The position numbers and the translations under genes are program-made. 44,548 nucleotides of DNA from Alphaproteobacteria bacterium UBA2903 (GTDB lineage: Bacteria > Pseudomonadota > Alphaproteobacteria > CAAGCB01 > CAG-977). Under the pieces are notes generated by a model, which did not search any database, was not told where the DNA came from, and was given only the letters and a program-made list of their open reading frames with translations. Shown piece by piece: positions 15,226 through 23,492 of the stretch (within the stretch, counting starts at the first letter, position 1; every line of letters begins with the position of its first letter). The stretch is from the NCBI GenBank assembly GCA_002349565.1, contig DEDN01000033.1, forward strand, positions 32,904 to 77,451, given 5' to 3'.

Positions 15226-17788
15226 TTTTGTTCTTGACCACAATGATTTTGCGCACGGGTTTATCCCCGATTTGCGCCGCTACGTTCGGCAAAGCCAAAG
15301 CCTGTTGTTTCAAAGCTTCTTCGTCGCCGTCTTTGGCGTATTCCAAAGTGCCGCGCAGTTTGCCCTGCACCTGAACCGCAATCGTAACCGTGTCGTTCGC
15401 CAAATACGCTTTATCCGCGACGGGGAACGACGATTTGACCAACAAATCGGCATGACCGAACGTCGTATGCCAGATTTCTTCGCAGATATGCGGAGTCACA
15501 GGCGCCAGCAAACGCACCAGCGTTTCAAACGCGAAACGGTAAGCGTACTTTGCGGAATCGTTGTCAAGCTTGATTTCCGCAACGGCGTTCGTCAGTTCGC
15601 GCAAACGCGCCAAAGCGACGTTGAATTGCAGCTTTTCAAAGTTTTCCGTCACCGCCGCGACCGTTTTGTGCGTCAAACGAATCAGCTTGTCGGCTTCTTT
15701 GGTCAATTCGGCGGGTTTGGCGGTTTCGGCGGGGCAGTTCAAAGCAATGCGCCACAAGCGGTTGACATAACGCCACGCGCCGTCGATTCCCGCCGCCGTC
15801 CATTCAAAGTCGCGTTCGGGCGGCGTATCCGACAGCACGAATACGCGGGCGGCGTCCGCGCCGTAGTTTTTCAAGATGTCTTCGGGATCGATAAGGTTGT
15901 ATTTCGACTTGCTCATCTTTTCGGAACGACCGACCGTAACGGGCGTGCCGTCGCTGACTTTGACCGCCGTGCCGTCGGGGCGTTTGTCGACTTCGGACGG
16001 GAACAGCCAGTTGCCGTCAACATCCTTGTACGTTTCGTGGCAGACCATGCCTTGAGTGAACAAACCCTTGAACGGTTCGGACGCGCTCAAATACCCGCAG
16101 TCGCGCAAAGCTTTGGTGAAAAAGCGCGCGTACAACAAGTGCATAACCGCGTGTTCAATGCCGCCGACATACTGATCGACGGGCAGGAAATGATCGACGG
16201 CTTCGCGCGTAAAAGGCTTATCTTTTTCAAACGGAGCGCAGAACCGCGCAAAGTACCACGACGATTCAAAGAACGTGTCAAACGTGTCCGTTTCACGCAA
16301 AGCGGGCTTGCCGCAAACGGGGCAAACCGTGTGTTTCCAAGTCGGATGTTTTTCCAGCGGATTGCCGTTGCCGTCGAAAACGACGTCTTCGGGCAAAACG
16401 ACGGGCAAATCCTGTTCGGGAACGGGAACGATTCCGCAATGTTCGCAATGAATCACGGGAATCGGACAGCCCCAATAACGCTGGCGGGAAATGCCCCAGT
16501 CGCGCAAACGGTATTGAACGGTCGCCTTGCCGCGTCCGATTTTTTCCAGCCGCTTAATCATTTCGGGAATGGCGTCTTTGGTCGCCATGCCGTCCAAGAA
16601 TGCGGAATTGACCGCGACGCCGTCCTCGATATCGGCAAAAGCCGTATCGGTCACGACGGGCGTTCCTTCGTTTTTGTGCGCGACAACGACGCGGACGGGC
16701 AAGCCGTACTTGCGCGCAAAGTCCAAGTCGCGCTGATCGTGCGCGGGGCAGGCGAAAATCGCGCCCGTGCCGTATTCCATCAGCACAAAGTTCGCGATAT
16801 AGACGGGCAATTCGGGATTGCCGCCCAACGCTTTGAATTCTTCGGCAAACGGGTGCATGACTTTCAGTCCCGTGTCGAAGCCTTTCTTTTCCGCGGTTTC
16901 GATATTCGCCGCGCTGGTGCCGAGCGCTTCGCATTCCTTGATGAACTTCGCGGCTTCGGGATTGGTTTTCGCCAGTTCCAAAGCAATCGGATGCTGGGCG
17001 GAAATCGCGCAGAACGACGCCCCGAACAAAGTGTCGGCGCGGGTGGTGAAGACTTCAAGCGTTTTATCCGTTCCGACAATCGGAAAATACAAGTACGCGC
17101 CGTGCGACTTGCCAATCCAGTTTTCCTGCATGGTGCGGACTTTTTCGGGCCAGCCCGTCAGCGTTTTCAAATCTTCCAGCAATTCGTCGGCGTATTGCGT
17201 GATTTTCAGCGACCACTGCGACAGCTTGCGCTTTTCGACGGGCGCGCCGGAACGCCAGCCTTTGCCGTCGACGACCTGTTCGTTCGCCAAAACGGTCTGT
17301 TCCACGGGGTCCCAGTTGACCCAAGAGTCTTTGCGGTACGCCAAGCCGCGCTTGAACATATCCAAAAACATTTTCTGTTCGTGCTTGTAGTATTCGACTT
17401 CGCAGGTTGAAACTTCGCGGTCCCAGTCAATCGACAAGCCCATACGCTTCATCTGTTTGCGCATGTTGGCAATGTTTTCGCGCGTCCATTTCGCGGGATG
17501 GACTTTGTGTTTGATAGCGGCGTTTTCGGCGGGAAGCCCGAACGAATCCCAGCCCATCGGATGCAACACGTTAAAGCCCTGCAAACGTTTGAACCGCGCC
17601 ACAACGTCGCCCATGGCATAGTTGCGGACATGCCCCATGTGGATATTGCCCGACGGATACGGGAACATTTCAAGGGCGTAATATTTTTGTTTTTCGCCGG
17701 TTTCCTCTGTTTTAAAGGCTTTTTCCTTTTCCCAGACGGATTGCCATTTTTCTTCGGTTGTCCGAAAATTGTATCTTTCTTCGCTCAT
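15206..17788 (-). CDS. leuS: Leucine--tRNA ligase
   Basis: An 860-residue class Ia synthetase that charges tRNA-Leu; length is normal for bacterial LeuRS. The HIGH-equivalent is HMGH within PSGNIHMGHVRNYAMGD, near residue 50. The CP1 editing domain contains the T-rich VFTTRADTLFGASF and a GTGAIFACPAHDQRDLDFA segment with the editing Asp. Zinc-binding Cys pairs are visible (HCEHCG and CPVCGK). KMSKSKYN lies near residue 620, followed by the anticodon-binding helices. It is second in its operon, 21 nt after the DUF3576-type gene. Only a weak ribosome site is visible upstream. Confidence 0.98.
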   Translation of the reverse strand: MSEERYNFRTTEEKWQSVWEKEKAFKTEETGEKQKYYALEMFPYPSGNIHMGHVRNYAMGDVVARFKRLQGFNVLHPMGWDSFGLPAENAAIKHKVHPAKWTRENIANMRKQMKRMGLSIDWDREVSTCEVEYYKHEQKMFLDMFKRGLAYRKDSWVNWDPVEQTVLANEQVVDGKGWRSGAPVEKRKLSQWSLKITQYADELLEDLKTLTGWPEKVRTMQENWIGKSHGAYLYFPIVGTDKTLEVFTTRADTLFGASFCAISAQHPIALELAKTNPEAAKFIKECEALGTSAANIETAEKKGFDTGLKVMHPFAEEFKALGGNPELPVYIANFVLMEYGTGAIFACPAHDQRDLDFARKYGLPVRVVVAHKNEGTPVVTDTAFADIEDGVAVNSAFLDGMATKDAIPEMIKRLEKIGRGKATVQYRLRDWGISRQRYWGCPIPVIHCEHCGIVPVPEQDLPVVLPEDVVFDGNGNPLEKHPTWKHTVCPVCGKPALRETDTFDTFFESSWYFARFCAPFEKDKPFTREAVDHFLPVDQYVGGIEHAVMHLLYARFFTKALRDCGYLSASEPFKGLFTQGMVCHETYKDVDGNWLFPSEVDKRPDGTAVKVSDGTPVTVGRSEKMSKSKYNLIDPEDILKNYGADAARVFVLSDTPPERDFEWTAAGIDGAWRYVNRLWRIALNCPAETAKPAELTKEADKLIRLTHKTVAAVTENFEKLQFNVALARLRELTNAVAEIKLDNDSAKYAYRFAFETLVRLLAPVTPHICEEIWHTTFGHADLLVKSSFPVADKAYLANDTVTIAVQVQGKLRGTLEYAKDGDEEALKQQALALPNVAAQIGDKPVRKIIVVKNKIVNIVV

Positions 17789-17809
17789 AACAAGGCTTTC
17801 ACAAAAAAG

Positions 17810-18286
17810 TTAGTGTTGTGTGTGTGCCAGAATATCATTTTTGATTTTATCTGCAAGTCTTTGGTCGAAATTTTGAACCTCGTTTGCCCGATTTTTTGAT
17901 TTTTGGCGCGTCAAAACGGTGATTTTGACCGAATCCGTTATTACCGCGTTGATTTTCAGCATGCGTCCGTCCGCCGGAAACCATTCGGACATAATCAAGC
18001 CGTCCGCTTTGTCGACCGTTTGCAGCGGATAGTCGGACAAAACCGTCAAAGCCGCCTGCCACAGCGATTTTGCCGCCGTTTTTGCCGTTTGTTTTTCCTG
18101 TTTTTTCTCTTTTTCGCCGCCCAGAGTGAATTTCAGCGTGTCCGCACCGAACAGGCGGTCTTCCTGTTTGTATTCCGTGGGACGTTCATAGCGTTTGTCA
18201 ACCCGTTCGGGATATTCGTATTTCACGTCGCCCGCGCATGCGCTCAGAGTCAAAAGCCCCGTCATCACCGTTAAAAACTTCTGCAT
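17810..18286 (-). CDS. DUF3576-type lipoprotein
   Basis: A 158-residue lipoprotein. The N-terminus MQKFLTVMTGLLTLSACAGD has a signal peptide with lipobox LSAC (Cys17). A charged linker with KEKKQEKQ follows, and then a small domain (SLWQAALTVLSDYPLQTVDK, DGLIMSEWF) that resembles the DUF3576 family found just upstream of leuS in alphaproteobacteria, which supports the call. Its function is unknown; the location suggests an envelope role next to lptE. AAGGAG lies 8 nt before the ATG. It is the first gene of the operon, divergent from the first porin. Confidence 0.85.
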   Translation of the reverse strand: MQKFLTVMTGLLTLSACAGDVKYEYPERVDKRYERPTEYKQEDRLFGADTLKFTLGGEKEKKQEKQTAKTAAKSLWQAALTVLSDYPLQTVDKADGLIMSEWFPADGRMLKINAVITDSVKITVLTRQKSKNRANEVQNFDQRLADKIKNDILAHTQH

Positions 18287-18401
18287 GATTCAATCTCCTT
18301 ATACCCCGAAGTGATAGCAGTTTTTCCGCCTAAAAGCCAGCTGTCTTTTCGTTGCGATGTTTGAAACAGTTACGCAAGATTTTTTGTTTAAGGATACCGC
18401 T

Positions 18402-19583
18402 ATGAAAAAACTATTGATTTCTGCCGCCCTGCTGCCGTTTTTGGCGGGGCAGGCAGCCGCCGCCCCCGCAATCGAGCTGGAATTGGGCGGATTTATGATG
18501 TTTTACGGGACTTACGCCCGTCAAAAAAAATCGGCAAAAGTCCCGATGAGCGTCAGCTTTCCGCCGTTGAGCGCGCAAACAAAAGCCATCGGCGACTATA
18601 ACACTTTTGATTTGATGGGCGACGCCGAAATTTACTTTACGGGGTCGCACACGTTTGAAAACGGCATGAAAGCCGGCGCCGTCGTTCAGCTGGAAGCGGG
18701 AACGGATTCAAACACTTCCAATCAAGTCATCGATGAAACCTATATGACTTTCGATTCCAAAATCGGCAGAATCATTGCGGGCAACGTCAAAAACGCGTCC
18801 AACATGATGGCGGTGCGATCGCCGACCGCCAGTTTAATGGGATTTCAGGAAACGGATTTTACGCGCTTGATTTCCGTTCCCGCGCTGTTTTCCTATAACA
18901 AGGCGACGTATCCGACTTTGGACGACATTTCGACCAAGCTGTCTTATATCACGCCGGAAATTGGGGGCTTTTCGTTCGGAATCAGCCTAATGCCCGGCAA
19001 CAAAGTCAAAGGAAAGGACGCGGACAATCTGCTTATTCCCAAAGACGGCATCAAAATCTTTAAACGCGGCGTGGACGCCATCGCGCTTTACACGCGCGAT
19101 TTCGACGGCGTCCGAATGGACGTTTCGGGATCGTTTTCCAGCTACAAGCCGAACCTGAAAGCCAACGACATCAACGCCAAGGAATCCAATCTGAACGAAT
19201 ACGGCGCGGGGATTGCTTTCGCCGTCAGGGAATGGAGCTTCGGCGGTTCGTACCACTTTGTCAACTCCAGCCGTTTTGCCGCAGAAGCCGCCCTTGCCGT
19301 GCAAACCATGGGGGCGCACGGTTCATCATGGGAAGCGGGCGTCAAGTACGAAAACAACGCGTTTGCCGCCAGCGCGAACTTTATGCAGTCGCGCGCCGAC
19401 AGCTTTACTGCGAACGGCAAAGACGACTATACGCAATATCAGCTGTCCGCCTGCTACACGTTCGCGGCGGGTGTCGACGGATTTGTCGATGCGGCATACC
19501 TGCGCTTTAAATCGGCAAGCGACGACCGCGCTTTGAGCAATCAGGGCTTTGCCGCCTCTGCAGGTGTGAAATTGACGTTTTAA
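18402..19583 (+). CDS. Outer-membrane porin (first of a tandem pair)
   Basis: A 393-residue predicted beta-barrel porin. The signal peptide MKKLLISAALLPFLAGQAAA is cleaved near the run of Ala, and the mature part begins with ELELGGFMMFYGTYARQ, typical of alphaproteobacterial general porins. Repeated amphipathic strands and the C-terminal strand ASAGVKLTF ending in Phe fit barrel assembly by BAM. I start at the ATG at 18402 (AAGGA 7 nt upstream) rather than the TTG/ATG context 15 codons earlier, which would put non-signal sequence in front of the leader. It resembles the next gene in layout and in motifs such as NVKNASNMMAV versus NSKNVSNMMAV, so the pair arose by duplication. Pore selectivity is unknown. 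Confidence 0.93.
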   Translation: MKKLLISAALLPFLAGQAAAAPAIELELGGFMMFYGTYARQKKSAKVPMSVSFPPLSAQTKAIGDYNTFDLMGDAEIYFTGSHTFENGMKAGAVVQLEAGTDSNTSNQVIDETYMTFDSKIGRIIAGNVKNASNMMAVRSPTASLMGFQETDFTRLISVPALFSYNKATYPTLDDISTKLSYITPEIGGFSFGISLMPGNKVKGKDADNLLIPKDGIKIFKRGVDAIALYTRDFDGVRMDVSGSFSSYKPNLKANDINAKESNLNEYGAGIAFAVREWSFGGSYHFVNSSRFAAEAALAVQTMGAHGSSWEAGVKYENNAFAASANFMQSRADSFTANGKDDYTQYQLSACYTFAAGVDGFVDAAYLRFKSASDDRALSNQGFAASAGVKLTF

Positions 19584-19588
19584 AATAA

Positions 19589-19670
19589 AAGGCTGTAAAT
19601 TTATGTTTACAGCCTTGAACCTTTTCGGATAGGCTGTTTCCTGCTTTATAAAACCACGTGGAAACAGCTT
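19589..19670 (+). promoter_or_regulatory. Candidate cis-acting leader controlling the second porin
   Basis: Four arms can pair in exclusive ways. Arm 1 AAGGCTGTAAA (19589-19599) pairs with arm 2 TTTACAGCCTT (19606-19616), 11 bp. Arm 3 (19631-19641) pairs with arm 4 GGAAACAGCTT (19660-19670), 11 bp with one G-T, which buries the ribosome site and ends right at the porin ATG. Arm 2 ACAGCCT can instead pair with arm 3 AGGCTGT (7 bp), freeing arm 4. A 9-codon reading frame (ATG 19603 to TAG 19630-19632) lies across arm 2. No T run follows hairpin 1-2, so it is not a typical terminator. Confidence 0.55.
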
Positions 19671-20849
19671 ATGAAAAAAATTCTGACAGCCGTGGCGACC
19701 GTCGCGGCGTTGAGCGCAAACCCGGCAGTCGCCGAAGAATCCTTTGAATTGCAAACAAAAGGTTTTTTGACATGGTACGCGGGTTTTGCCAAACAAAACA
19801 ATACCGTGTACACCACGGGCGGCTCGAACACGCCGACCGCCTTGACCGATGGTGCCGTCAGATTGTTGGGCTATGACAAAGCATCGCTGATTACCGACGG
19901 CGAAGTCGATTTTGTCGGCACTTATAAATTCAATGAAGACAACAAGCTGTCTTTCTTTATGAGCATTGACATCGTTCGCGACGAAGTCAACGTCGACCTC
20001 AGCTATTTCAAATGGGACGGCAAGGCCGGACGCTTCATCGTCGGCAACAGCAAGAATGTTTCCAACATGATGGCGGTAACCGCCCCCGATGCAGGGACTT
20101 TGGGCATTCAAGACACTTATGCGACAAATTTGATTGCCTTGCCGTACGGATTCGCCGTCAACCCCGCAACGTATTCCATTATTGACAACGACACGGCGAA
20201 AGTGTCTTACATTTCCCCCGAAATGGGCGGACTGCAGCTGGGCGCAACCGTCATGCCGTCCGACGCGGGATTATCCTCGGGCGACGCTTTTTACGTTTCC
20301 GAAAAAACCCGATTGAAATACGGCGCGAACGTTGCCGTGCTGTATACCAAAGATTTTGGCAAAACCGTTTTGTCCGTCAGTGCGAACTATGCCTATGCGA
20401 AACCGACTTTTAAAGGCATGAGCTACAGCGGCACCGATGTTGAAGAAAAGAATGTTCACCAATACGGCGGCGGCATCAGCATCCAGCGCGGCAATCTGAC
20501 CGTTGGCGGTTCCGTCAATGTCGTCAACACATCCGATGAAATCGGCCGCCATTTCAACATCGGCGGACGCAGCCTTGCCAAAGGCGTGTCGTGGGATTTC
20601 GGCGTCGGCTACAACTTCGGACCGCTGGAAACCAGCATGAGCATGATTCAATCCCGCGCAAACAGCTTTTTTGAAAAAGGCAAAAAAGACGTTTACACGC
20701 TGGGCTTGCTTGCCGTGCGCTACCATATCACCAAAGGACTGTCCGTCTATGGTGAAGGCGGCTATATCAACTTCAACTCCGCCCGCCAAGACGACGATTA
20801 TTCCAATGATTCGCCGTTGTTCACCATGGGTGTAACCGTCAGATTCTAA
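19671..20849 (+). CDS. Outer-membrane porin (second of a tandem pair)
   Basis: A 392-residue porin paralog of the preceding gene. The signal peptide MKKILTAVATVAALSANPAVA is followed by EESFELQTKGFLTWYAGFAK. The protein shows alternating polar/apolar strands, FIVGNSKNVSNMMAV shared with the first porin, and a C-terminal PLFTMGVTVRF ending in Phe. The likely ribosome site is GGAAA ending 6 nt before the ATG, inside the 3' arm of a hairpin, so translation may be switched by RNA structure. The 87-nt gap from the first porin holds that leader. yggS follows after 12 nt and may be cotranscribed. Confidence 0.93.
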   Translation: MKKILTAVATVAALSANPAVAEESFELQTKGFLTWYAGFAKQNNTVYTTGGSNTPTALTDGAVRLLGYDKASLITDGEVDFVGTYKFNEDNKLSFFMSIDIVRDEVNVDLSYFKWDGKAGRFIVGNSKNVSNMMAVTAPDAGTLGIQDTYATNLIALPYGFAVNPATYSIIDNDTAKVSYISPEMGGLQLGATVMPSDAGLSSGDAFYVSEKTRLKYGANVAVLYTKDFGKTVLSVSANYAYAKPTFKGMSYSGTDVEEKNVHQYGGGISIQRGNLTVGGSVNVVNTSDEIGRHFNIGGRSLAKGVSWDFGVGYNFGPLETSMSMIQSRANSFFEKGKKDVYTLGLLAVRYHITKGLSVYGEGGYINFNSARQDDDYSNDSPLFTMGVTVRF

Positions 20850-20861
20850 AGGTTTTGAATA

Positions 20862-21515
20862 ATGGATAACCTGTCCGAAGTAAAAAACGAAATCGCGAAA
20901 ACCGCCGCCGACTGCGGCAGAAAGCCCGCTGTGCTGGTGGCGGTGTCCAAAACGCACGGCGTTGACAAAATTCTGCCGCTGATTGAAGCGGGACAGCGCG
21001 TTTTCGGCGAAAACCGCGTGCAGGAAGCAATGGAAAAATTCCCGTCTTTAAAGGAAAAGTATCCCGATCTGAAACTGCACTTAATCGGTCCTTTGCAAAC
21101 CAACAAAGCCAAAGAAGCGGTCGAACTGTTTGATGTCATCGAAACTATCGACCGCGTCGAACTGGCGGAAAAGCTGGCGAAAGAAATGAAAAAGCAGGGC
21201 AAAAACATTCCTTGCTTTATTCAGGTCAACACGGGTGAAGAACCTCAAAAAGCGGGAATTGTTCCACGTGAAACATTTTCATTATTGGAAAAATGCCGTG
21301 AACTGGGGTTGAACATTATCGGTTTAATGTGTATTCCGCCCGTAGACGACGAACCCGCGCCGCATTTCGCGTTTTTGAAAAAACTGGCAAAACAGGCGGG
21401 ATTGTCCGAATTGTCCATGGGAATGAGCGCGGATTATCCCGTCGCCATTCAACAGGGCGCGACATACGTTCGCGTCGGTTCGGCTTTGTTCGGACAGCGG
21501 GATTATTCAAAGTGA
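20862..21515 (+). CDS. yggS: PLP homeostasis protein, YggS/PLPBP family
   Basis: A 217-residue pyridoxal-phosphate-binding protein with an alanine-racemase N-domain fold but no known catalysis; it keeps PLP available and affects amino-acid pools. The PLP lysine lies in LVAVSKTHGVDKI (near residue 30). Also present are FGENRVQEAMEK, HLIGPLQTNKAK, the phosphate-binding SMGMSADYPVAI and RVGSALFGQR at the end, all family signatures. AAAGG lies 9 nt before the ATG. yggS next to proC (convergent here) is a familiar neighbourhood. A parS-like site at 21260-21275 is embedded in the coding sequence. Confidence 0.96.
   Translation: MDNLSEVKNEIAKTAADCGRKPAVLVAVSKTHGVDKILPLIEAGQRVFGENRVQEAMEKFPSLKEKYPDLKLHLIGPLQTNKAKEAVELFDVIETIDRVELAEKLAKEMKKQGKNIPCFIQVNTGEEPQKAGIVPRETFSLLEKCRELGLNIIGLMCIPPVDDEPAPHFAFLKKLAKQAGLSELSMGMSADYPVAIQQGATYVRVGSALFGQRDYSK
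21260..21275. other. parS: parS-type ParB binding site
   Basis: TGTTCCACGTGAAACA matches the widely conserved 16-bp parS consensus (TGTTNCACGTGAAACA) at every defined position. ParB binds it for chromosome segregation and loads SMC, and sites cluster near the replication origin. It lies inside yggS, where intragenic parS is not unusual. parA and parB are not in this window, and I saw no second perfect copy here. Confidence 0.8.
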
Positions 21516-21519
21516 TTTT

Positions 21520-21550
21520 AAAGGCGGGAGATTTCCCCGCCTTTTTTATT
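21520..21550 (+). terminator. Terminator after yggS, overlapping the end of proC
   Basis: A 9-bp stem, AAAGGCGGG (21520-21528) with CCCGCCTTT (21536-21544), is followed by TTTATTTT. It begins 5 nt after the yggS stop, and its T run contains the proC stop codon. On the minus strand it has a weaker T tract. Confidence 0.85.
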
Positions 21551-22364
21551 TTCCCAGTTCTTTTGAACGGTTTTCCGCGGCTTTGACGGCTTGGGTCATC
21601 AGCGGTTCAAAACCCGTTTTGGGATTCATCAGTACATCCAAAGCCGCCGCCGTCGTGCCGTTCGGCGTTGTTACGTTTTGACGCAGTTTTGCGGGCGTTT
21701 CCGTGCTTTGCTCCATCAGGGCGGCGGAACCGATAACCGTCGCTTTCGCCAGTTTTTCCGCCGTATCGTCGGCAAGCCCCAAGCTTTTCGCCGCCGCGCT
21801 CAGCGCTTCGGTCAAATAAAACAAATAGGCGGGACCGCTGCCCGAAACGGCGGTAACCGCGTCGATTTGGCTTTCGTCGGTCAGCCAGACCGCTTCACCG
21901 CACGCTTTCGCGATTTCGGCAACGGCTTGCTTTTGAGAATCGGAAACGTTGCCGTTCGCAATCAAGCCCGTAATGCCTTTGCCGATGGCGGCGGGCGTGT
22001 TCGGCATGGCGCGCACGACGGCGGCGCGTTTCCCCAAATGCTTTTCATAAAAGGCAATCGGCTTGCCCGCGACTATCGTAAACAGCACCGCGCCTTTGTC
22101 CGTAAAGGGCTTGACACCGTCAATCACGTCGGCAATCAAAAACGGCTTGACGGCGGTGAAAACGACGGCGGGCGAAAAATCGGAGGCTTGAGCGATGTTT
22201 TCAAAAGCCGTGATGCCGCGTTTTGCCAAGTTTTCGCGGATTTCCGTGTTGGGTTCGACGACGCGCACGGCGGATTTGTCCGCCCCCGCCGCCAAAAATC
22301 CGTTTAAAATCGATCCGCCCATTTTGCCGCAGCCGATAACCAGCACTCCGTTCAAAGCCGCCAT
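21546..22364 (-). CDS. proC: Pyrroline-5-carboxylate reductase
   Basis: A 272-residue NAD(P)H-dependent enzyme that performs the last step of proline synthesis. The Rossmann loop VLVIGCGKMGGSILNGF is at the N-terminus, followed by VFTAVKPF and VVRAMPNTPAAIGKGITGL. The family signature TAVSGSGPAYLFYLTEAL and the C-terminal dimerisation helices with VTTPNGTTAAALDVL are present. The ATG at 22364 has GGGAGG 6 nt upstream, decisive against a TTG eight codons earlier. Convergent with yggS, divergent from hldD. All expected motifs are intact. Confidence 0.97.
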   Translation of the reverse strand: MAALNGVLVIGCGKMGGSILNGFLAAGADKSAVRVVEPNTEIRENLAKRGITAFENIAQASDFSPAVVFTAVKPFLIADVIDGVKPFTDKGAVLFTIVAGKPIAFYEKHLGKRAAVVRAMPNTPAAIGKGITGLIANGNVSDSQKQAVAEIAKACGEAVWLTDESQIDAVTAVSGSGPAYLFYLTEALSAAAKSLGLADDTAEKLAKATVIGSAALMEQSTETPAKLRQNVTTPNGTTAAALDVLMNPKTGFEPLMTQAVKAAENRSKELGK

Positions 22365-22434
22365 TTTACGCCTCCCTAAAAAGAACAATTTTCCGTAAAA
22401 TAAGCCCGAAAATCCGTTTTTTAAAGAAAAAGAT

Positions 22435-22463
22435 TTGGGTCAAACGCTTTTTTGGCGTATAAA
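22435..22463 (+). promoter_or_regulatory. Candidate promoter of the hldD-lgt-pgeF-prs operon
   Basis: TTGGGT (22435-22440), a 17-nt spacer and TATAAA (22458-22463) lie 33 nt before the hldD ATG. Confidence 0.5.
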
Positions 22464-22496
22464 GAAGAAAAGTTTTGTCAACAGGGGAAAAACCTT

Positions 22497-23483
22497 ATGT
22501 ATGTGATTACGGGCGGAGCAGGCTTTATCGGATCCAATCTAGCGGCGGAAATCGAAGACCGCGATTTGGGCGAAATCGTGATTGTGGACAGACTGCGCGA
22601 CGGCGACAAATGGCGCAACATTGCCAAACGGTCTTTGCGCAACATCGTGTTTCCCGAAAAAATGTTCAGCTATCTGAACGCGCACGAAAGCGAAGTCGAC
22701 GCCGTAATTCACTTCGGGTCAATGTCCGCGCCCATGGAAAACCACGTCGACGAGCTGATTGACGCCAACATCCATTTGACGGACAAACTGTTCCGCTGGT
22801 GCACCGAACATCAGATTCCGTTTCTGTACGCGTCGACCGCCGGTGTTTACGGCGACGGGTCTTTGGGATTCAAGGATGACGATTCCAAAGAAGCGTTAAG
22901 CAAACTGCGCCCCTTGTCGCCTTTGGCATGGACAAAGCTGTTCATTGACCGCAAAATCGTTGATTTGGCAGCCAGAGATTTGCCCGTTCCGCCTCAATGG
23001 GTCGGTTTTCGGTTTTTCAATCTGTACGGGCCGAACGAATATCACAAGACCCGCCACCAAAGTATCGTACCGCTGATTCATTCCAGCGTCAAAAGCGGCA
23101 AGCTGTTTCCTTTGTTCAAATCGGAAAATCCCGCTTACAAAGACGGCGACCAAATGCGCGACTTTATGTGGATTGAGGATTGCATCGATGTGATTTTGTG
23201 GTTTTTGGAACATCCCGAAATCAGCGGTATTTTCAATGTCGGCACGGGGCAGGCGCGGACATACGCCGATTTGCTGCGCGCCGTTTACGCCGCCATGGAC
23301 GAAAAGCCCGAAATGGACTTTATCGATTTGCCCGCCGACATCAAGGGCAAATACCAGTACTTTACACAGGCCGATGTTCAAAAACTGCGCAATGCGGGCT
23401 ATACCAAGCCGTTTACGTCGTTGGAGGAAGGCGTCGCAAAGTACGTCAAGGATTACTTGAACACGGACGACATTTACCGTTAA
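22497..23483 (+). CDS. hldD: ADP-L-glycero-D-manno-heptose 6-epimerase homolog with an altered active site
   Basis: A 328-residue SDR-family protein; HldD epimerises ADP-heptose for the LPS inner core. The start MYVITGGAGFIGSNLA gives the NAD(P)-binding loop, and IVDRLRDGDKWRNI is the family pattern. GFRFFNLYGPNEYHK retains the Lys equivalent to E. coli Lys178, and KGKYQYFTQADVQKLRNAGY is diagnostic of HldD. The YxxxK motif is broken: where most members have YGYSK or YGWSK, this reads LAWTK, so the catalytic Tyr position is Leu143 (codon 22923-22925) while Lys147 stays. It could be impaired, use another base, or act on another substrate. AGGGG lies 9 nt before the ATG at 22497; lgt starts 10 nt after the stop. 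Confidence 0.9.
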   Translation: MYVITGGAGFIGSNLAAEIEDRDLGEIVIVDRLRDGDKWRNIAKRSLRNIVFPEKMFSYLNAHESEVDAVIHFGSMSAPMENHVDELIDANIHLTDKLFRWCTEHQIPFLYASTAGVYGDGSLGFKDDDSKEALSKLRPLSPLAWTKLFIDRKIVDLAARDLPVPPQWVGFRFFNLYGPNEYHKTRHQSIVPLIHSSVKSGKLFPLFKSENPAYKDGDQMRDFMWIEDCIDVILWFLEHPEISGIFNVGTGQARTYADLLRAVYAAMDEKPEMDFIDLPADIKGKYQYFTQADVQKLRNAGYTKPFTSLEEGVAKYVKDYLNTDDIYR

Positions 23484-23492
23484 GGAGCTGTT

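Noticed and set aside
19651..19665. CCACGTGG followed by AAACA in the porin leader, similar to parS.
   Set aside because: It has an extra G after the CACGTG core and the left half does not match, so it is not a parS site by the consensus.
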